Source of the DNA: an uncultured Clostridia bacterium
GTDB taxonomy: Bacteria > Bacillota > Clostridia > Christensenellales > Borkfalkiaceae
DNA: 64,000 bases
Assembly (NCBI GenBank): GCA_947630115.1
Contig: CANRGG010000003.1
Location: 1 to 64,000, forward strand
Direction of reading: 5' to 3'
A model generated the notes under the pieces. The model saw only the letters and a list, made by a program, of their open reading frames with translations. It ran no database searches and was not told the origin of the DNA. Position 1 is the stretch's first letter. Every line of letters starts with the position of its first letter. Shown here one piece after another: positions 51,223-58,519 of the stretch. Both the position numbers and the translations under genes were made by a program.

Positions 51223-52095
51223 TTAATTATCCCGGCTGCGCACAAGATCGACGATCCCGCGCAGAAATTCCTTATCCCCCTGAAATTGGTCGAGAAGATC
51301 CAAACATTTTGCGGCACAGCGGTCTGCGAGCAGCTCGCAGCGCTCCAGGCCATACACCTTGACGCAAGTCGCCTTGTCCTCCTCCGCGTCCTTGCCGAGC
51401 GTCTTGCCCATGAGCGCGCTGTCCCCCTTGACATCGAGCAAATCGTCCGTAAATTGGAAAAGCCTGCCAAGCTCCATGCCGAAACGCTCCGCATTTTTTT
51501 CATCGCCGCCCGCAAGAATCGCCGCCATGACGACGGGCGCCGCAATGAGTTTGCCCGTCTTGTGGGCATAGATGAAGTCGAGCTCCTCTTCCGTCGCGGT
51601 CTTTCCCATGTAGAGAAGATCGGCAGACTGCCCCGCGACCATGCCACCCGCCCCCGCCGCTTCCATGAGCCAGAGCGCGGCACGGCGGTGCTTTTCATCC
51701 TTCCCCGCTTCCCGCAAGAGCAACACTGCCGCCTCGGAGAGCAGTGCGTCGCCCGCCAAAATCGCGTTCGCTTCGCCGAAAACCTTGTGGTTGGACGGGT
51801 TCCCCCTGCGAAAATCGTCGTTGTCCATCGCGGGCAGATCGTCGTGGATGAGCGAATATGTATGGATACATTCAAGCGCGATGGGCAGCACCGTCTCGCG
51901 CCTGAAATCCGCGCCGAAGAGTTCTAACGACGCAAAAAACAGCACGGGGCGGACCCGCTTCCCGCCGGAAAGCAGCGAATAACGCATGCTCTCCGTCAAA
52001 ACGTTCGGGCGGAAGTCCAGCTCCGTGCAGAATTTTTTCAAAGCCGCTTCGAAAAACTGCCGGTATTCTTCATATCGATCTTGAAATTTCCCCAT
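51223..52095 (-). CDS. ispA: Polyprenyl (farnesyl/geranylgeranyl) diphosphate synthase
   Basis: 290 residues of the trans-isoprenyl diphosphate synthase family. Both Asp-rich metal sites are present: HDDLPAMDNDDFRRG (first, with two-residue insertion typical of bacterial FPP synthases) and FQFTDDLLDVKGD (second). GGKRVRPVLFF near residue 45 is the diphosphate-binding region. Ribosome site GGGGAAGG precedes the ATG. The chain-length residues before the first site suggest a short-chain product, farnesyl diphosphate. Next to dxs in the isoprenoid operon. Confidence 0.93.
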   Translation of the reverse strand: MGKFQDRYEEYRQFFEAALKKFCTELDFRPNVLTESMRYSLLSGGKRVRPVLFFASLELFGADFRRETVLPIALECIHTYSLIHDDLPAMDNDDFRRGNPSNHKVFGEANAILAGDALLSEAAVLLLREAGKDEKHRRAALWLMEAAGAGGMVAGQSADLLYMGKTATEEELDFIYAHKTGKLIAAPVVMAAILAGGDEKNAERFGMELGRLFQFTDDLLDVKGDSALMGKTLGKDAEEDKATCVKVYGLERCELLADRCAAKCLDLLDQFQGDKEFLRGIVDLVRSRDN

Positions 52096-52113
52096 CCTTC
52101 CCCCCTTATATTG

Positions 52114-52134
52114 GTACTATGTCTGACATAGTAC
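52114..52134. repeat. Dispersed palindrome, copy upstream of ispA
   Basis: 21-base near-perfect palindrome GTACTATGTC/GACATAGTAC around one base, in the folD-ispA gap. It shares its core with the copies in dxs and spoIIIAE but not the TATGCAAAA extension. Confidence 0.85.
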
Positions 52135-52148
52135 ACTTGATCTTGTGT

Positions 52149-53000
52149 TTATTTTTGAAGGGCGCGCTCTGCCGCGGCACAGGCGTTGTACATGAGCATG
52201 GTGACCGTCATGGGCCCCACGCCCCCCGGAACGGGCGTGATGTAAGAGACTTTTTCCTTCACGGCCTCGAAATCCACATCACCGCAGAGCTTGCCGTTTT
52301 CATCCCGGTCCATGCCGACGTCGATGACAGCAGCCCCCTCTTTCACCATGTCCGCGCCGATGAATTTCGCCTTGCCGATCGCCGCGACCAGAATGTCTGC
52401 GCGGCGGCACTCCTCGGGAAGGTTGGCGGTCTTGGAATGGCAGACCGTCACCGTCGCGTCGGCGTTCATCAGAAGCATTGCCATGGGTTTTCCGACGATG
52501 TTGCTTCTGCCGACCACCACCGCGCGCTTCCCCGCCACGGAGATCTTGTACCGTTTCAAAAGTTCCATGACGCCGAGCGGGGTGCAGGCGACCGTCCCCT
52601 CCTGTTTGAGAGAGAGCCGCCCCACGTTTTCCGCGGAGAAGCCGTCCACATCCTTTTCGACGGGGATCTCGCGGAGAAGTTCCTGCGCGTCGAGCTGTTT
52701 GGGAAGCGGGAGCTGCACGAGGATCCCGTGCACTTTTTCATCACAGGCGAGCTTTCGAAGCAGCGAGATCGCCTCTTCCCGGGTCGCGTCCGCGGGCAGA
52801 TAATGCGCAAAGGAGCGGATCCCCGACTCCTCGCACGCCTTCACCTTGTTACGGACATAGACCTTGGAGGCGGGATCGTCCCCGATCAGAACGACCGCAA
52901 GTCCCGGCCTCACCCCGAATTTTTGTTCAAGCGCGTCCGAACGCGCCTTCACTTCCGCCCTGATCTCGGCAGAAACCGCCTTTCCGTCAATCAAAATCAT
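52149..53000 (-). CDS. folD: Bifunctional methylene-tetrahydrofolate dehydrogenase/cyclohydrolase
   Basis: 283 residues; interconverts methylene-, methenyl- and formyl-tetrahydrofolate for purine and formate metabolism. Motifs: ASKVYVRNKVKACEESGIRS with the catalytic Tyr and Lys, HGILVQLPLPKQLD, CTPLGVMELLKRY, VVVGRSNIVGKPMAMLL (NADP binding), and TPVPGGVGPMTVTML. The start overlaps the nusB stop by 4 bases (ATGA). Confidence 0.96.
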   Translation of the reverse strand: MILIDGKAVSAEIRAEVKARSDALEQKFGVRPGLAVVLIGDDPASKVYVRNKVKACEESGIRSFAHYLPADATREEAISLLRKLACDEKVHGILVQLPLPKQLDAQELLREIPVEKDVDGFSAENVGRLSLKQEGTVACTPLGVMELLKRYKISVAGKRAVVVGRSNIVGKPMAMLLMNADATVTVCHSKTANLPEECRRADILVAAIGKAKFIGADMVKEGAAVIDVGMDRDENGKLCGDVDFEAVKEKVSYITPVPGGVGPMTVTMLMYNACAAAERALQK

Positions 53001-53401
53001 TGGTTAATCACCCCCGCCAGCACGCCGTTTACAAAGCCTGCCGAATTTTCCGTGGAATATTTTCTTGCGAGCGCCGCCGCCTCCGACACCGAGACAACGG
53101 GCGGCACTTCCTCGACAAATTTGATCTCCGCAAGCGCCAAGAGCAAGATCGCCTTATCCGCCGCGTAAATGCGGTATTCCGCAAAGCGCGTCACTTTTTC
53201 GGACAGAACGGACAAGAGCTCTTCGCGGTGCTCCTCGACGAGCGAGACGAGCCGGCAGGCAAATTTCGCCTCCTCGGCATTGAGCTTGCTCTTTTTGCAG
53301 ATCCCCGCTTTGAAGCGCGCGTCGCAGTCCCCGCCGAAGAGTTCCGCAAATATGATTTTGAACGCAGCTTCTCTTGCGTCGCTTCTCATGTTTCTCCTCA
53401 C
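52997..53401 (-). CDS. nusB: Transcription antitermination protein NusB
   Basis: 134 residues, all helical. R-EAAFKIIFAELF is the N-terminal boxA-RNA-binding block, and EVPPVVSVSEAAALARKYST followed by AGFVNGVLAGVIN the conserved C-terminal block. NusB binds boxA with NusE in rRNA operons. GGAG stands before the ATG. A hairpin (CCCCTTTC/GAAAGGGG, 53410-53431) without T-run lies between asp23 and nusB and may be a processing or partial termination site. Confidence 0.93.
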   Translation of the reverse strand: MRRNMRSDAREAAFKIIFAELFGGDCDARFKAGICKKSKLNAEEAKFACRLVSLVEEHREELLSVLSEKVTRFAEYRIYAADKAILLLALAEIKFVEEVPPVVSVSEAAALARKYSTENSAGFVNGVLAGVINQ

Positions 53402-53443
53402 GAGAAATTCCCCTTTCTCAGGGAAAGGGGATCGCTTCTCAGC

Positions 53444-53815
53444 TTATTTATTCTCTGTATCCGGTTCCTGCGGCGGTTCGTTCGCCTGCGGAACGGGCTT
53501 TGCAAACACGACGCTCTGGATATGCACGTCGATCTTTGCGATCTTGAACTTCGTCATGGACTCCACCATCTGTTTGACCGTCTGCTGAATGGAGAAGGCG
53601 AGTTCGGGCACGCTGTAACCGTAGTGCGCGATCACCGAGATGTCCGCGAAGATCCCCTCCTTCTCGAAGCAGATCTTGATCCCCCTGCTCTTGGACGGAA
53701 CGAGCTCGATGCCCTCCGTTTCCTGCAGGCTCAAAACGACGATCCCGCTCACGATGTCCGCATTATAGGAAATTCTTCCCTTTTGTCCGTTCGGATTATA
53801 TCTGATACTTGCCAT
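53444..53815 (-). CDS. Asp23/Gls24 family protein (YqhY type)
   Basis: 123 residues of the alkaline-shock/Asp23 family. GRISYNADIVSGIVVLSLQE at the start, and AHYGYSVPELAFSIQQTVKQ with MTKFKIAKIDVHIQSVVF are the family blocks. In Bacillus the homologue YqhY sits between accBC and nusB and influences acetyl-CoA carboxylase regulation; acc genes are not in this window. Its own promoter lies at 53835-53863 and AAGGTG is the ribosome site. Confidence 0.9.
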   Translation of the reverse strand: MASIRYNPNGQKGRISYNADIVSGIVVLSLQETEGIELVPSKSRGIKICFEKEGIFADISVIAHYGYSVPELAFSIQQTVKQMVESMTKFKIAKIDVHIQSVVFAKPVPQANEPPQEPDTENK

Positions 53816-53834
53816 AATGACACCTTATTGATAC

Positions 53835-53863
53835 ATTATAGCATATTCTCGCGCGATTTACAA
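53835..53863 (-). promoter_or_regulatory. Promoter of asp23-nusB-folD-ispA-dxs-tlyA
   Basis: Minus-strand TTGTAA (53858-53863) and TATAAT (53835-53840), 17-bp spacer, between spoIIIAH and asp23. It separates the housekeeping operon from the sporulation operon. Confidence 0.75.
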
Positions 53864-53872
53864 GTGTTTTTC

Positions 53873-54364
53873 TTAACTTTCTGCGTAAATCGGCATGATA
53901 ATGACGTTGCCGTTCCGGATCCCCTTCTCTTCCTCGAAGATGGAGAAGATCTTCATGACCGTGTCGGCGTTGAGTTCGCTCGAATTGATGAAGATATTGA
54001 TGTTGTCCGAATCGGAGCCGATCGCGACCACGACGTCGGAAAATCCGAGCGCACGGATCATCGTCTCGATGACGAGCTCATCTTCCATGATCGAGACCAT
54101 CTTCTGCTTTGCCGCGACCGCTTCCGCATACTCCTCCGTGTCCTTCGCGTAGGCGGAGATGATCCCGTCGAGCTGGACGAATTCCTCGCTCCGCGTCGTA
54201 GAACGTTCCGCACGGTGGGAGGTGAAGAAGTTGACCTCGGCAGCGCCGTCGCTTGCGTTCACGCTCGTCGAGCCGGCGCCCGCGAGCACGAAGTTGAACA
54301 CAGCCGTGACCGCAAGCAGCAGGACAAGGGTTGACATCAGTACGATCTTTTTGGTGTTTGACAT
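53873..54364 (-). CDS. spoIIIAH: Stage III sporulation protein AH
   Basis: 163 residues: one N-terminal membrane helix (IVLMSTLVLLLAVTAVFNFV), then an extracytoplasmic YscJ/FliF-like ring-building domain (AKQKMVSIMEDELVIETMIR, ALGFSDVVVAIGSDSDNINI). SpoIIIAH of the mother cell binds SpoIIQ of the forespore to form the feeding channel. Last gene of the spoIIIA operon. Confidence 0.9.
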   Translation of the reverse strand: MSNTKKIVLMSTLVLLLAVTAVFNFVLAGAGSTSVNASDGAAEVNFFTSHRAERSTTRSEEFVQLDGIISAYAKDTEEYAEAVAAKQKMVSIMEDELVIETMIRALGFSDVVVAIGSDSDNINIFINSSELNADTVMKIFSIFEEEKGIRNGNVIIMPIYAES

Positions 54365-54396
54365 AAGTTTCTATCTCCTTTATAAAATTTCCGGTT

Positions 54397-54768
54397 TTAT
54401 TTGACGGCAGGATACACCTGCACGTACTTTTTGTTGAGATGAAGCGCCGCCGAAGTGATGTCGAGCACCCGCATTCGCGTCAGAATGCTGTCCGCGCCGC
54501 CGAACACGACGATCGCGCCGACGGGAACGCCGTCCTCCTCCGTGATCATCGCGGTGACGTCCCCGACCCCCTCCACTTCTTCGAGCAGCCGGGAAAGCCG
54601 CGCCTCGCGCTCGGTGGGCGTATAGCTGCCCGACGCCGCCGTCGTTCCGCCGCCGTCCGGAAAGAATACCAGCCATACGGCGAGCAGCAGCAACACCGCC
54701 GCCACGACGAGGAGCACGACCCGCACCGTCCTGTTTTTCAGGAGCTTTCCGATTCCCTCCCCAGCCAT
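54397..54768 (-). CDS. spoIIIAG: Stage III sporulation protein AG
   Basis: 123 residues, shorter than the Bacillus protein. A basic start and one helix (VRVVLLVVAAVLLLLAVWLV) are followed by a ring-building domain (LSRLLEEVEGVGDVTAMITE) and ALHLNKKYVQVYPAVK. It forms the large ring of the mother-cell feeding-tube complex. GGAGG lies before the ATG; the start overlaps spoIIIAF by 31 bases. Confidence 0.9.
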   Translation of the reverse strand: MAGEGIGKLLKNRTVRVVLLVVAAVLLLLAVWLVFFPDGGGTTAASGSYTPTEREARLSRLLEEVEGVGDVTAMITEEDGVPVGAIVVFGGADSILTRMRVLDITSAALHLNKKYVQVYPAVK

Positions 54769-55220
54769 GTGACCTCCGCGGCGCAGCCGTAATTTTTTTC
54801 GAGAACCATTTCGATCTCGGACATCATATCTATATGCGTCCCGGGTTCGAATATGCCGTCCCCGGAAATTTTTACGGAAATTTTCTCCCGCGCAAACCCC
54901 TCTGTGCGCTCTCTTGTCATCTCCGCCTCCGCGCTCAGCGAATATTCTTCCCGCAAAAAGGCCTCGATCGCCTCCTCATCCGCCCTTTCCAGCATGGCCG
55001 CGCACTGCTCGAGATAGCCGCTGTCCGAGGAGATCTCCGTCCGCGGAAAGAGAAATTTCTTTTCCCCGAAGAGGGAGACAAGCGGCACGATCACGATGGA
55101 AAAGACGAAAAGGCGGGTCATGCCCTTGATAAATCTGCCCATTTTCCCGTCGGAGACGAGAATGGAGACCACGGCGGAGAGGATGATCGCCCCCGTGAGC
55201 GAAAGAAGATAGCCCTTCAT
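54738..55220 (-). CDS. spoIIIAF: Stage III sporulation protein AF
   Basis: 160 residues from the ATG at 55220, which shares one base with the spoIIIAE stop (TGATG). Two helices (LLSLTGAIILSAVVSILVSD and FVFSIVIVPLVSLFG) are followed by an extracytoplasmic ring-building-like domain (EEAIEAFLREEYSLSAEAEM). Part of the SpoIIIA channel. Confidence 0.88.
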   Translation of the reverse strand: MKGYLLSLTGAIILSAVVSILVSDGKMGRFIKGMTRLFVFSIVIVPLVSLFGEKKFLFPRTEISSDSGYLEQCAAMLERADEEAIEAFLREEYSLSAEAEMTRERTEGFAREKISVKISGDGIFEPGTHIDMMSEIEMVLEKNYGCAAEVTWLGRESESS

Positions 55221-56407
55221 CAGAAAAACACCCCCGAGGAGCAGACGAGAAGCAGGAGAGTGAGAAAGTACAAGAAGGCGACGCACAAGAGCCCTGCGAT
55301 GAAATAGCCCGTGTCCTTTGCGAGCGCGGACAAAAAGGACGGGATCTTGCCGCCGACCGGCTCGGTGACCGCCGCGGAGAGCCGCAAAAAGAGCTGGAAG
55401 GCGGAAAACAGCAGGAGCGGGCGCAGAACGGTCGCCGCGAGAAGGAAAAAGGCGACGGTGCCGAGCGCGTTTTTGATGAGGGCGCTCCCCGCGAGGACGA
55501 GATCCACCCCGCCCGACAAAAATCCGCCGACGATGGGCACCGAGCCCGAGATCACATATTTGACGGCGCGGAGGGAGAGCCCGTCATATTGGGCGGAAGT
55601 CATCCCCTGCACCGAGAGGAACAAACTGAACAGCCCCAGCGTCAGACCGATCAGCCATTTCAGAACGCTCTTGAAAAACTCCCCCAGCTTTTCGGTGCGG
55701 ACGCTGTCCGACAGGTTCCCGACGAACGCGAGCACGATGACGACGACGGAAGTCGGCAGAACGACGGTGGAAAAGAGCTCAAGTACCGCCCCGCTCATGA
55801 ACGCCACCGCAGGACGGTACACGGCGACGGAGATCGTTCCGCCGCTCGCCGCCATGAGCGTCAGGAGCATGGGATAGACGATCTCCATCTGCCGCCGCAT
55901 GCTCTCAATCGTTTCGAACCCGACCGAAAGCACGGAGATCAGACAGGAAAGGATGACCGCGCCGACGGAAATGTAGCCGACGAAGCCTATTATGTCTGAC
56001 ATAGTACTATGCAAAAAGCCGTTTTTTGAGGAGTTGAGAATCCCGCAGAGCAAAGAGACCGCCAAAATCAGGGCAAAAGCAGGCAAAAATACGCCGACGT
56101 CCTGCCAGAGCAGTCCCAAGAGCGATTGCCAAAGGGACGGATAGTCGAGCGCCGCGTCCCCCGTAATCAGGCTCTTGAGCTTGTCTTTCAGGGAAACGCC
56201 GCGGAAATCGGAGACGGTGTCGAGATAGTTTTGAAGCTCCTCGGCGTCGAGCGCGCCCAGCAATTCGTCGATGTTTTTCTCCAGCTCCTCTTTCGCGTCC
56301 TTTTGGGGCTCGTCCGCGCGCACGGAAAGCGGGCTCCCCCCGCCGAAGAGAAAAAGCGCCGCGACAAGGAGAAGGAGCAAGCAGATCAGCTTTTTCCCTT
56401 TTTTCAT
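55220..56407 (-). CDS. spoIIIAE: Stage III sporulation protein AE
   Basis: 395 residues starting at 56407 (ATGA overlap with spoIIIAD). A cleavable-looking N-terminal signal (LICLLLLLVAALFLFGGGSP), an acidic stretch, then about seven to eight membrane helices; VRTEKLGEFFKSVLKWLIGL and GFLSGGVDLVLAGSALIKNA are family blocks. SpoIIIAE is the polytopic core of the channel. Near residue 137, GFLHSTMSDIIGFVGY includes an in-frame copy of the dispersed palindrome (55988-56016). Confidence 0.92.
   Translation of the reverse strand: MKKGKKLICLLLLLVAALFLFGGGSPLSVRADEPQKDAKEELEKNIDELLGALDAEELQNYLDTVSDFRGVSLKDKLKSLITGDAALDYPSLWQSLLGLLWQDVGVFLPAFALILAVSLLCGILNSSKNGFLHSTMSDIIGFVGYISVGAVILSCLISVLSVGFETIESMRRQMEIVYPMLLTLMAASGGTISVAVYRPAVAFMSGAVLELFSTVVLPTSVVVIVLAFVGNLSDSVRTEKLGEFFKSVLKWLIGLTLGLFSLFLSVQGMTSAQYDGLSLRAVKYVISGSVPIVGGFLSGGVDLVLAGSALIKNALGTVAFFLLAATVLRPLLLFSAFQLFLRLSAAVTEPVGGKIPSFLSALAKDTGYFIAGLLCVAFLYFLTLLLLVCSSGVFF
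55988..56016. repeat. Dispersed palindrome, copy inside spoIIIAE
   Basis: 29 bp almost equal to the copy in dxs (two mismatches), read in the same frame and strand as LHSTMSDII. Confidence 0.85.
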
Positions 56408-56796
56408 ATCAACTCCAGAAGTTTGAGAATGAGCCGCAGAACGTTCTCGATGATGGGCACCGCGAGCACGAGCACCAAAATCTTTCCGCAAAACGTGAGC
56501 TTGTCCGCAAGCCCGCTCTGCCCGAAATCGGCGAGGATCCCCGAGGCAAATTCGACGAGATATCCGATCCCGATCATCTTCAGAAGGATCTTGACGAGCG
56601 ACGAGTCGATCCCCGTGACGTTTGCGATCTCGGAAAAGAGCGAGACGCTCTCGCGCAGGATCTCAAAGGCGAACAGGAGCAAAATGATACTTCCCGCGAT
56701 CGTGACGGCGAGCGCGAGTTCGGGTTTTGTCCCCTTGAGAAGGAGGGCTGCGACCGCCGTGATCAGGGCGATCCCCACAAGCTGAAAAATTTCCAT
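56404..56796 (-). CDS. spoIIIAD: Stage III sporulation protein AD
   Basis: 130 residues from the ATG at 56796; longer frames run into spoIIIAC. Four hydrophobic helices, beginning EIFQLVGIALITAVAALLLK, then KPELALAVTIAGSIILLLFA, ILLKMIGIGYLVEFASGILA and KILVLVLAVPIIENVLRLIL. It is a small membrane partner of SpoIIIAC and SpoIIIAE in the channel. Confidence 0.92.
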   Translation of the reverse strand: MEIFQLVGIALITAVAALLLKGTKPELALAVTIAGSIILLLFAFEILRESVSLFSEIANVTGIDSSLVKILLKMIGIGYLVEFASGILADFGQSGLADKLTFCGKILVLVLAVPIIENVLRLILKLLELI

Positions 56797-56798
56797 CT

Positions 56799-56996
56799 CT
56801 ATCCGAGGTCGAAGATCTCCCGGATCGTCTGAAACAGATCCGCGATCATCGTCACTGCGATCGACAGCGCGATCACGAGCCCCACGATCGAAACGACGGT
56901 CGCAAAGTCGTCCCGGTCGGATTTTTTGAGCACCTGGCAGACGACCGTGATCAGGATCCCGATCGCCGCAAGTTTGAAAATAATTGAGATATCCAT
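56799..56996 (-). CDS. spoIIIAC: Stage III sporulation protein AC
   Basis: 65 residues with two helices: IIFKLAAIGILITVVCQVLK and FATVVSIVGLVIALSIAVTM. The ATG at 56996 begins MDISIIFK, the family start; the longer frame overlaps spoIIIAB. It lies between spoIIIAB and spoIIIAD, 2 bases from each. Confidence 0.92.
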   Translation of the reverse strand: MDISIIFKLAAIGILITVVCQVLKKSDRDDFATVVSIVGLVIALSIAVTMIADLFQTIREIFDLG

Positions 56997-56998
56997 AT

Positions 56999-57469
56999 CT
57001 ACACAACCAAGATCACGAAGGCGAGCCCCGCAAGCAGCCCGAGTTTGAGGTAGAGTTCGCCTTTCTCCCTCGCCTCTTTCATGGCATCCTCGCTCATTTT
57101 TCGCAGCGTTTCCGCCTGCGCCGTGAAATAGCCGAGTTGGGAATGCGAATCCCCCTTCCCGAGCATGGAAAAATATTCGGCGGCAAGCTCCTTTTCCGTC
57201 CCCGTCAGATAGGAAAATTTCCACTCCGGGGCGCGGCTTTGCTCAAAATCTTTTACAAGATCCCCGAAATCCCCCTGAAAAGCGCAGTCCGCGAGAAATT
57301 CCTTGACCGGTTTTCGGGCGAATTTGAGCTCCGCCAGAAATTTTTCGTTGAGGGTGTTCATTTGCGAAAAAAAGCTCTTCCGGGCGCGGAATTTTCCCGC
57401 CGCGAGATATCCGAGCAGGGTGCAGAAGGCGATGATGAGCCCGCCGAGCACGAATTTAAGCCAAAGCAA
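56999..57469 (-). CDS. spoIIIAB: Stage III sporulation protein AB
   Basis: 156 residues. The start is taken as TTG at 57469, with GGGAGG 6 bases upstream; no ATG or GTG is better placed. An N-terminal helix (LWLKFVLGGLIIAFCTLLGY) and a final helix (LKLGLLAGLAFVILVV) flank a helical, type II secretion GspF-like domain. SYLTGTEKELAAEYFSMLGK is the family block. It overlaps spoIIIAA by 14 bases. Confidence 0.88.
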   Translation of the reverse strand: MLWLKFVLGGLIIAFCTLLGYLAAGKFRARKSFFSQMNTLNEKFLAELKFARKPVKEFLADCAFQGDFGDLVKDFEQSRAPEWKFSYLTGTEKELAAEYFSMLGKGDSHSQLGYFTAQAETLRKMSEDAMKEAREKGELYLKLGLLAGLAFVILVV

Positions 57470-58292
57470 CGCCGTCCTCCCGCAGGATCCGCCCGATCCT
57501 GCCCAATCCGTCCAGAAAGACATACCGCTCGAAGAGTTTGTCGGGGATATCCTCAAATTTTTTGAGATGAGCCGAGGCGAACACGCAGATCCCGCTCTCG
57601 ATCGCCCTGCGAACGGCGGCATAGTCCTCGGGGAGGAGCTCGTCGGTCACGATGAGATCGGGGCGCATGGCGCGGATCCCCGCCGTGAAGGCGGTGAGCT
57701 TGTCGGCAAACTTCATGCAGTCGGCGGTCGCGCCCAGATCCCCCGCCGAAAGTTCGCCGCGCTCGTCACTCACCAGAACGTTCACCCCCTTTCTCTCGCA
57801 GACGAGGCGGGTCAGATCGCGCAAAATGGTCGTCTTGCCCTCGCCGGGCGGGGCAAGCAGGAGCAAAGAACAGAGCCCTTGGACAAGGCAGCGGGAATAG
57901 ACCGCCTCCGCGCAGCCGAAGATCTCATGCGGGATCCGGATACAGAGGGATGTCACCGAGCGGACGGACAGCACCCGCCCGTTTTCGTAGACGAAGGAGC
58001 CCGCGATCCCGATCCGCTCCCCCTCCGCCCCCGTCAGAAAGCCGTTTTTGAGCTGGTTTTCCACCGAATAGACCGAATAGCCGCTTGCGGCGAAGAGGAT
58101 CTCGCCGATCTCCTCGGCGGTCGGGAAAAGGGCTTCCCGCTGAAAGCAGACGCCCGTCTCTCCGAGAAAGACGAATGCTCCGTCTATGTTGGCGCGCAGA
58201 GGCTTTTCCGCACGCACGCGCAGCTCATAGAGCCGCCTGAGATTGACGTGCCGCACGGCGTCCTTCAGTCTTTTCGGAAGAAAATCCAACAT
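57456..58292 (-). CDS. spoIIIAA: Stage III sporulation protein AA (ATPase)
   Basis: 278 residues, the secretion-type ATPase of the SpoIIIA complex. Walker A is APPGEGKTTILRDL, Walker B region VLVSDERGELSAG, and MRPDLIVTDELLPEDY the further acidic block. The ATG at 58292 lies about 7 bases past a sigma-E type -10 box and has no ribosome site, so the message may be leaderless. First gene of the spoIIIA operon, expressed in the mother cell. Confidence 0.94.
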   Translation of the reverse strand: MLDFLPKRLKDAVRHVNLRRLYELRVRAEKPLRANIDGAFVFLGETGVCFQREALFPTAEEIGEILFAASGYSVYSVENQLKNGFLTGAEGERIGIAGSFVYENGRVLSVRSVTSLCIRIPHEIFGCAEAVYSRCLVQGLCSLLLLAPPGEGKTTILRDLTRLVCERKGVNVLVSDERGELSAGDLGATADCMKFADKLTAFTAGIRAMRPDLIVTDELLPEDYAAVRRAIESGICVFASAHLKKFEDIPDKLFERYVFLDGLGRIGRILREDGVALA

Positions 58293-58298
58293 CGCTCT

Positions 58299-58327
58299 AT
58301 TATATGGGACAGGTCATTCCAATATGA
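58299..58327 (-). promoter_or_regulatory. Sigma-E promoter of the spoIIIA operon
   Basis: On the minus strand TCATATT (58321-58327) matches the sigma-E -35 consensus and CATATAAT (58299-58306) the -10 consensus CATACAMT in 7 of 8 positions, with a 14-bp spacer. This agrees with sigma-E control of spoIIIA in Bacillus. Confidence 0.85.
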
Positions 58328-58410
58328 AAAGATCCGCAAAATCCCGCCGCTGCGGAAAAATTGAGCCGTCCTGCGCGGCGTTTCATAAAAAACGGTTCAT
58401 AAAAAAGTAT

Positions 58411-58439
58411 TTGACAGAACTTGAAAGCTGGAATATAAT
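58411..58439 (+). promoter_or_regulatory. Consensus promoter of the alcohol dehydrogenase group
   Basis: TTGACA (58411-58416) and TATAAT (58434-58439), exact hexamers with a 17-bp spacer, divergent from the spoIIIA promoter. The leader runs about 75 bases to the ATG at 58520. Confidence 0.85.
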
Positions 58440-58519
58440 GGAAGCGGATCCTTCGGGAACCTGTTAAAGAAGAGCGGTCGCAAGATCGAAATCGAAAATT
58501 TCAAAAAGGAGAAAAGGTC

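Noticed and set aside
53410..53431. Terminator between asp23 and nusB
   Set aside because: The hairpin is strong but has no T-run on the minus strand and sits next to the nusB ribosome site; listed only as a possible processing site.
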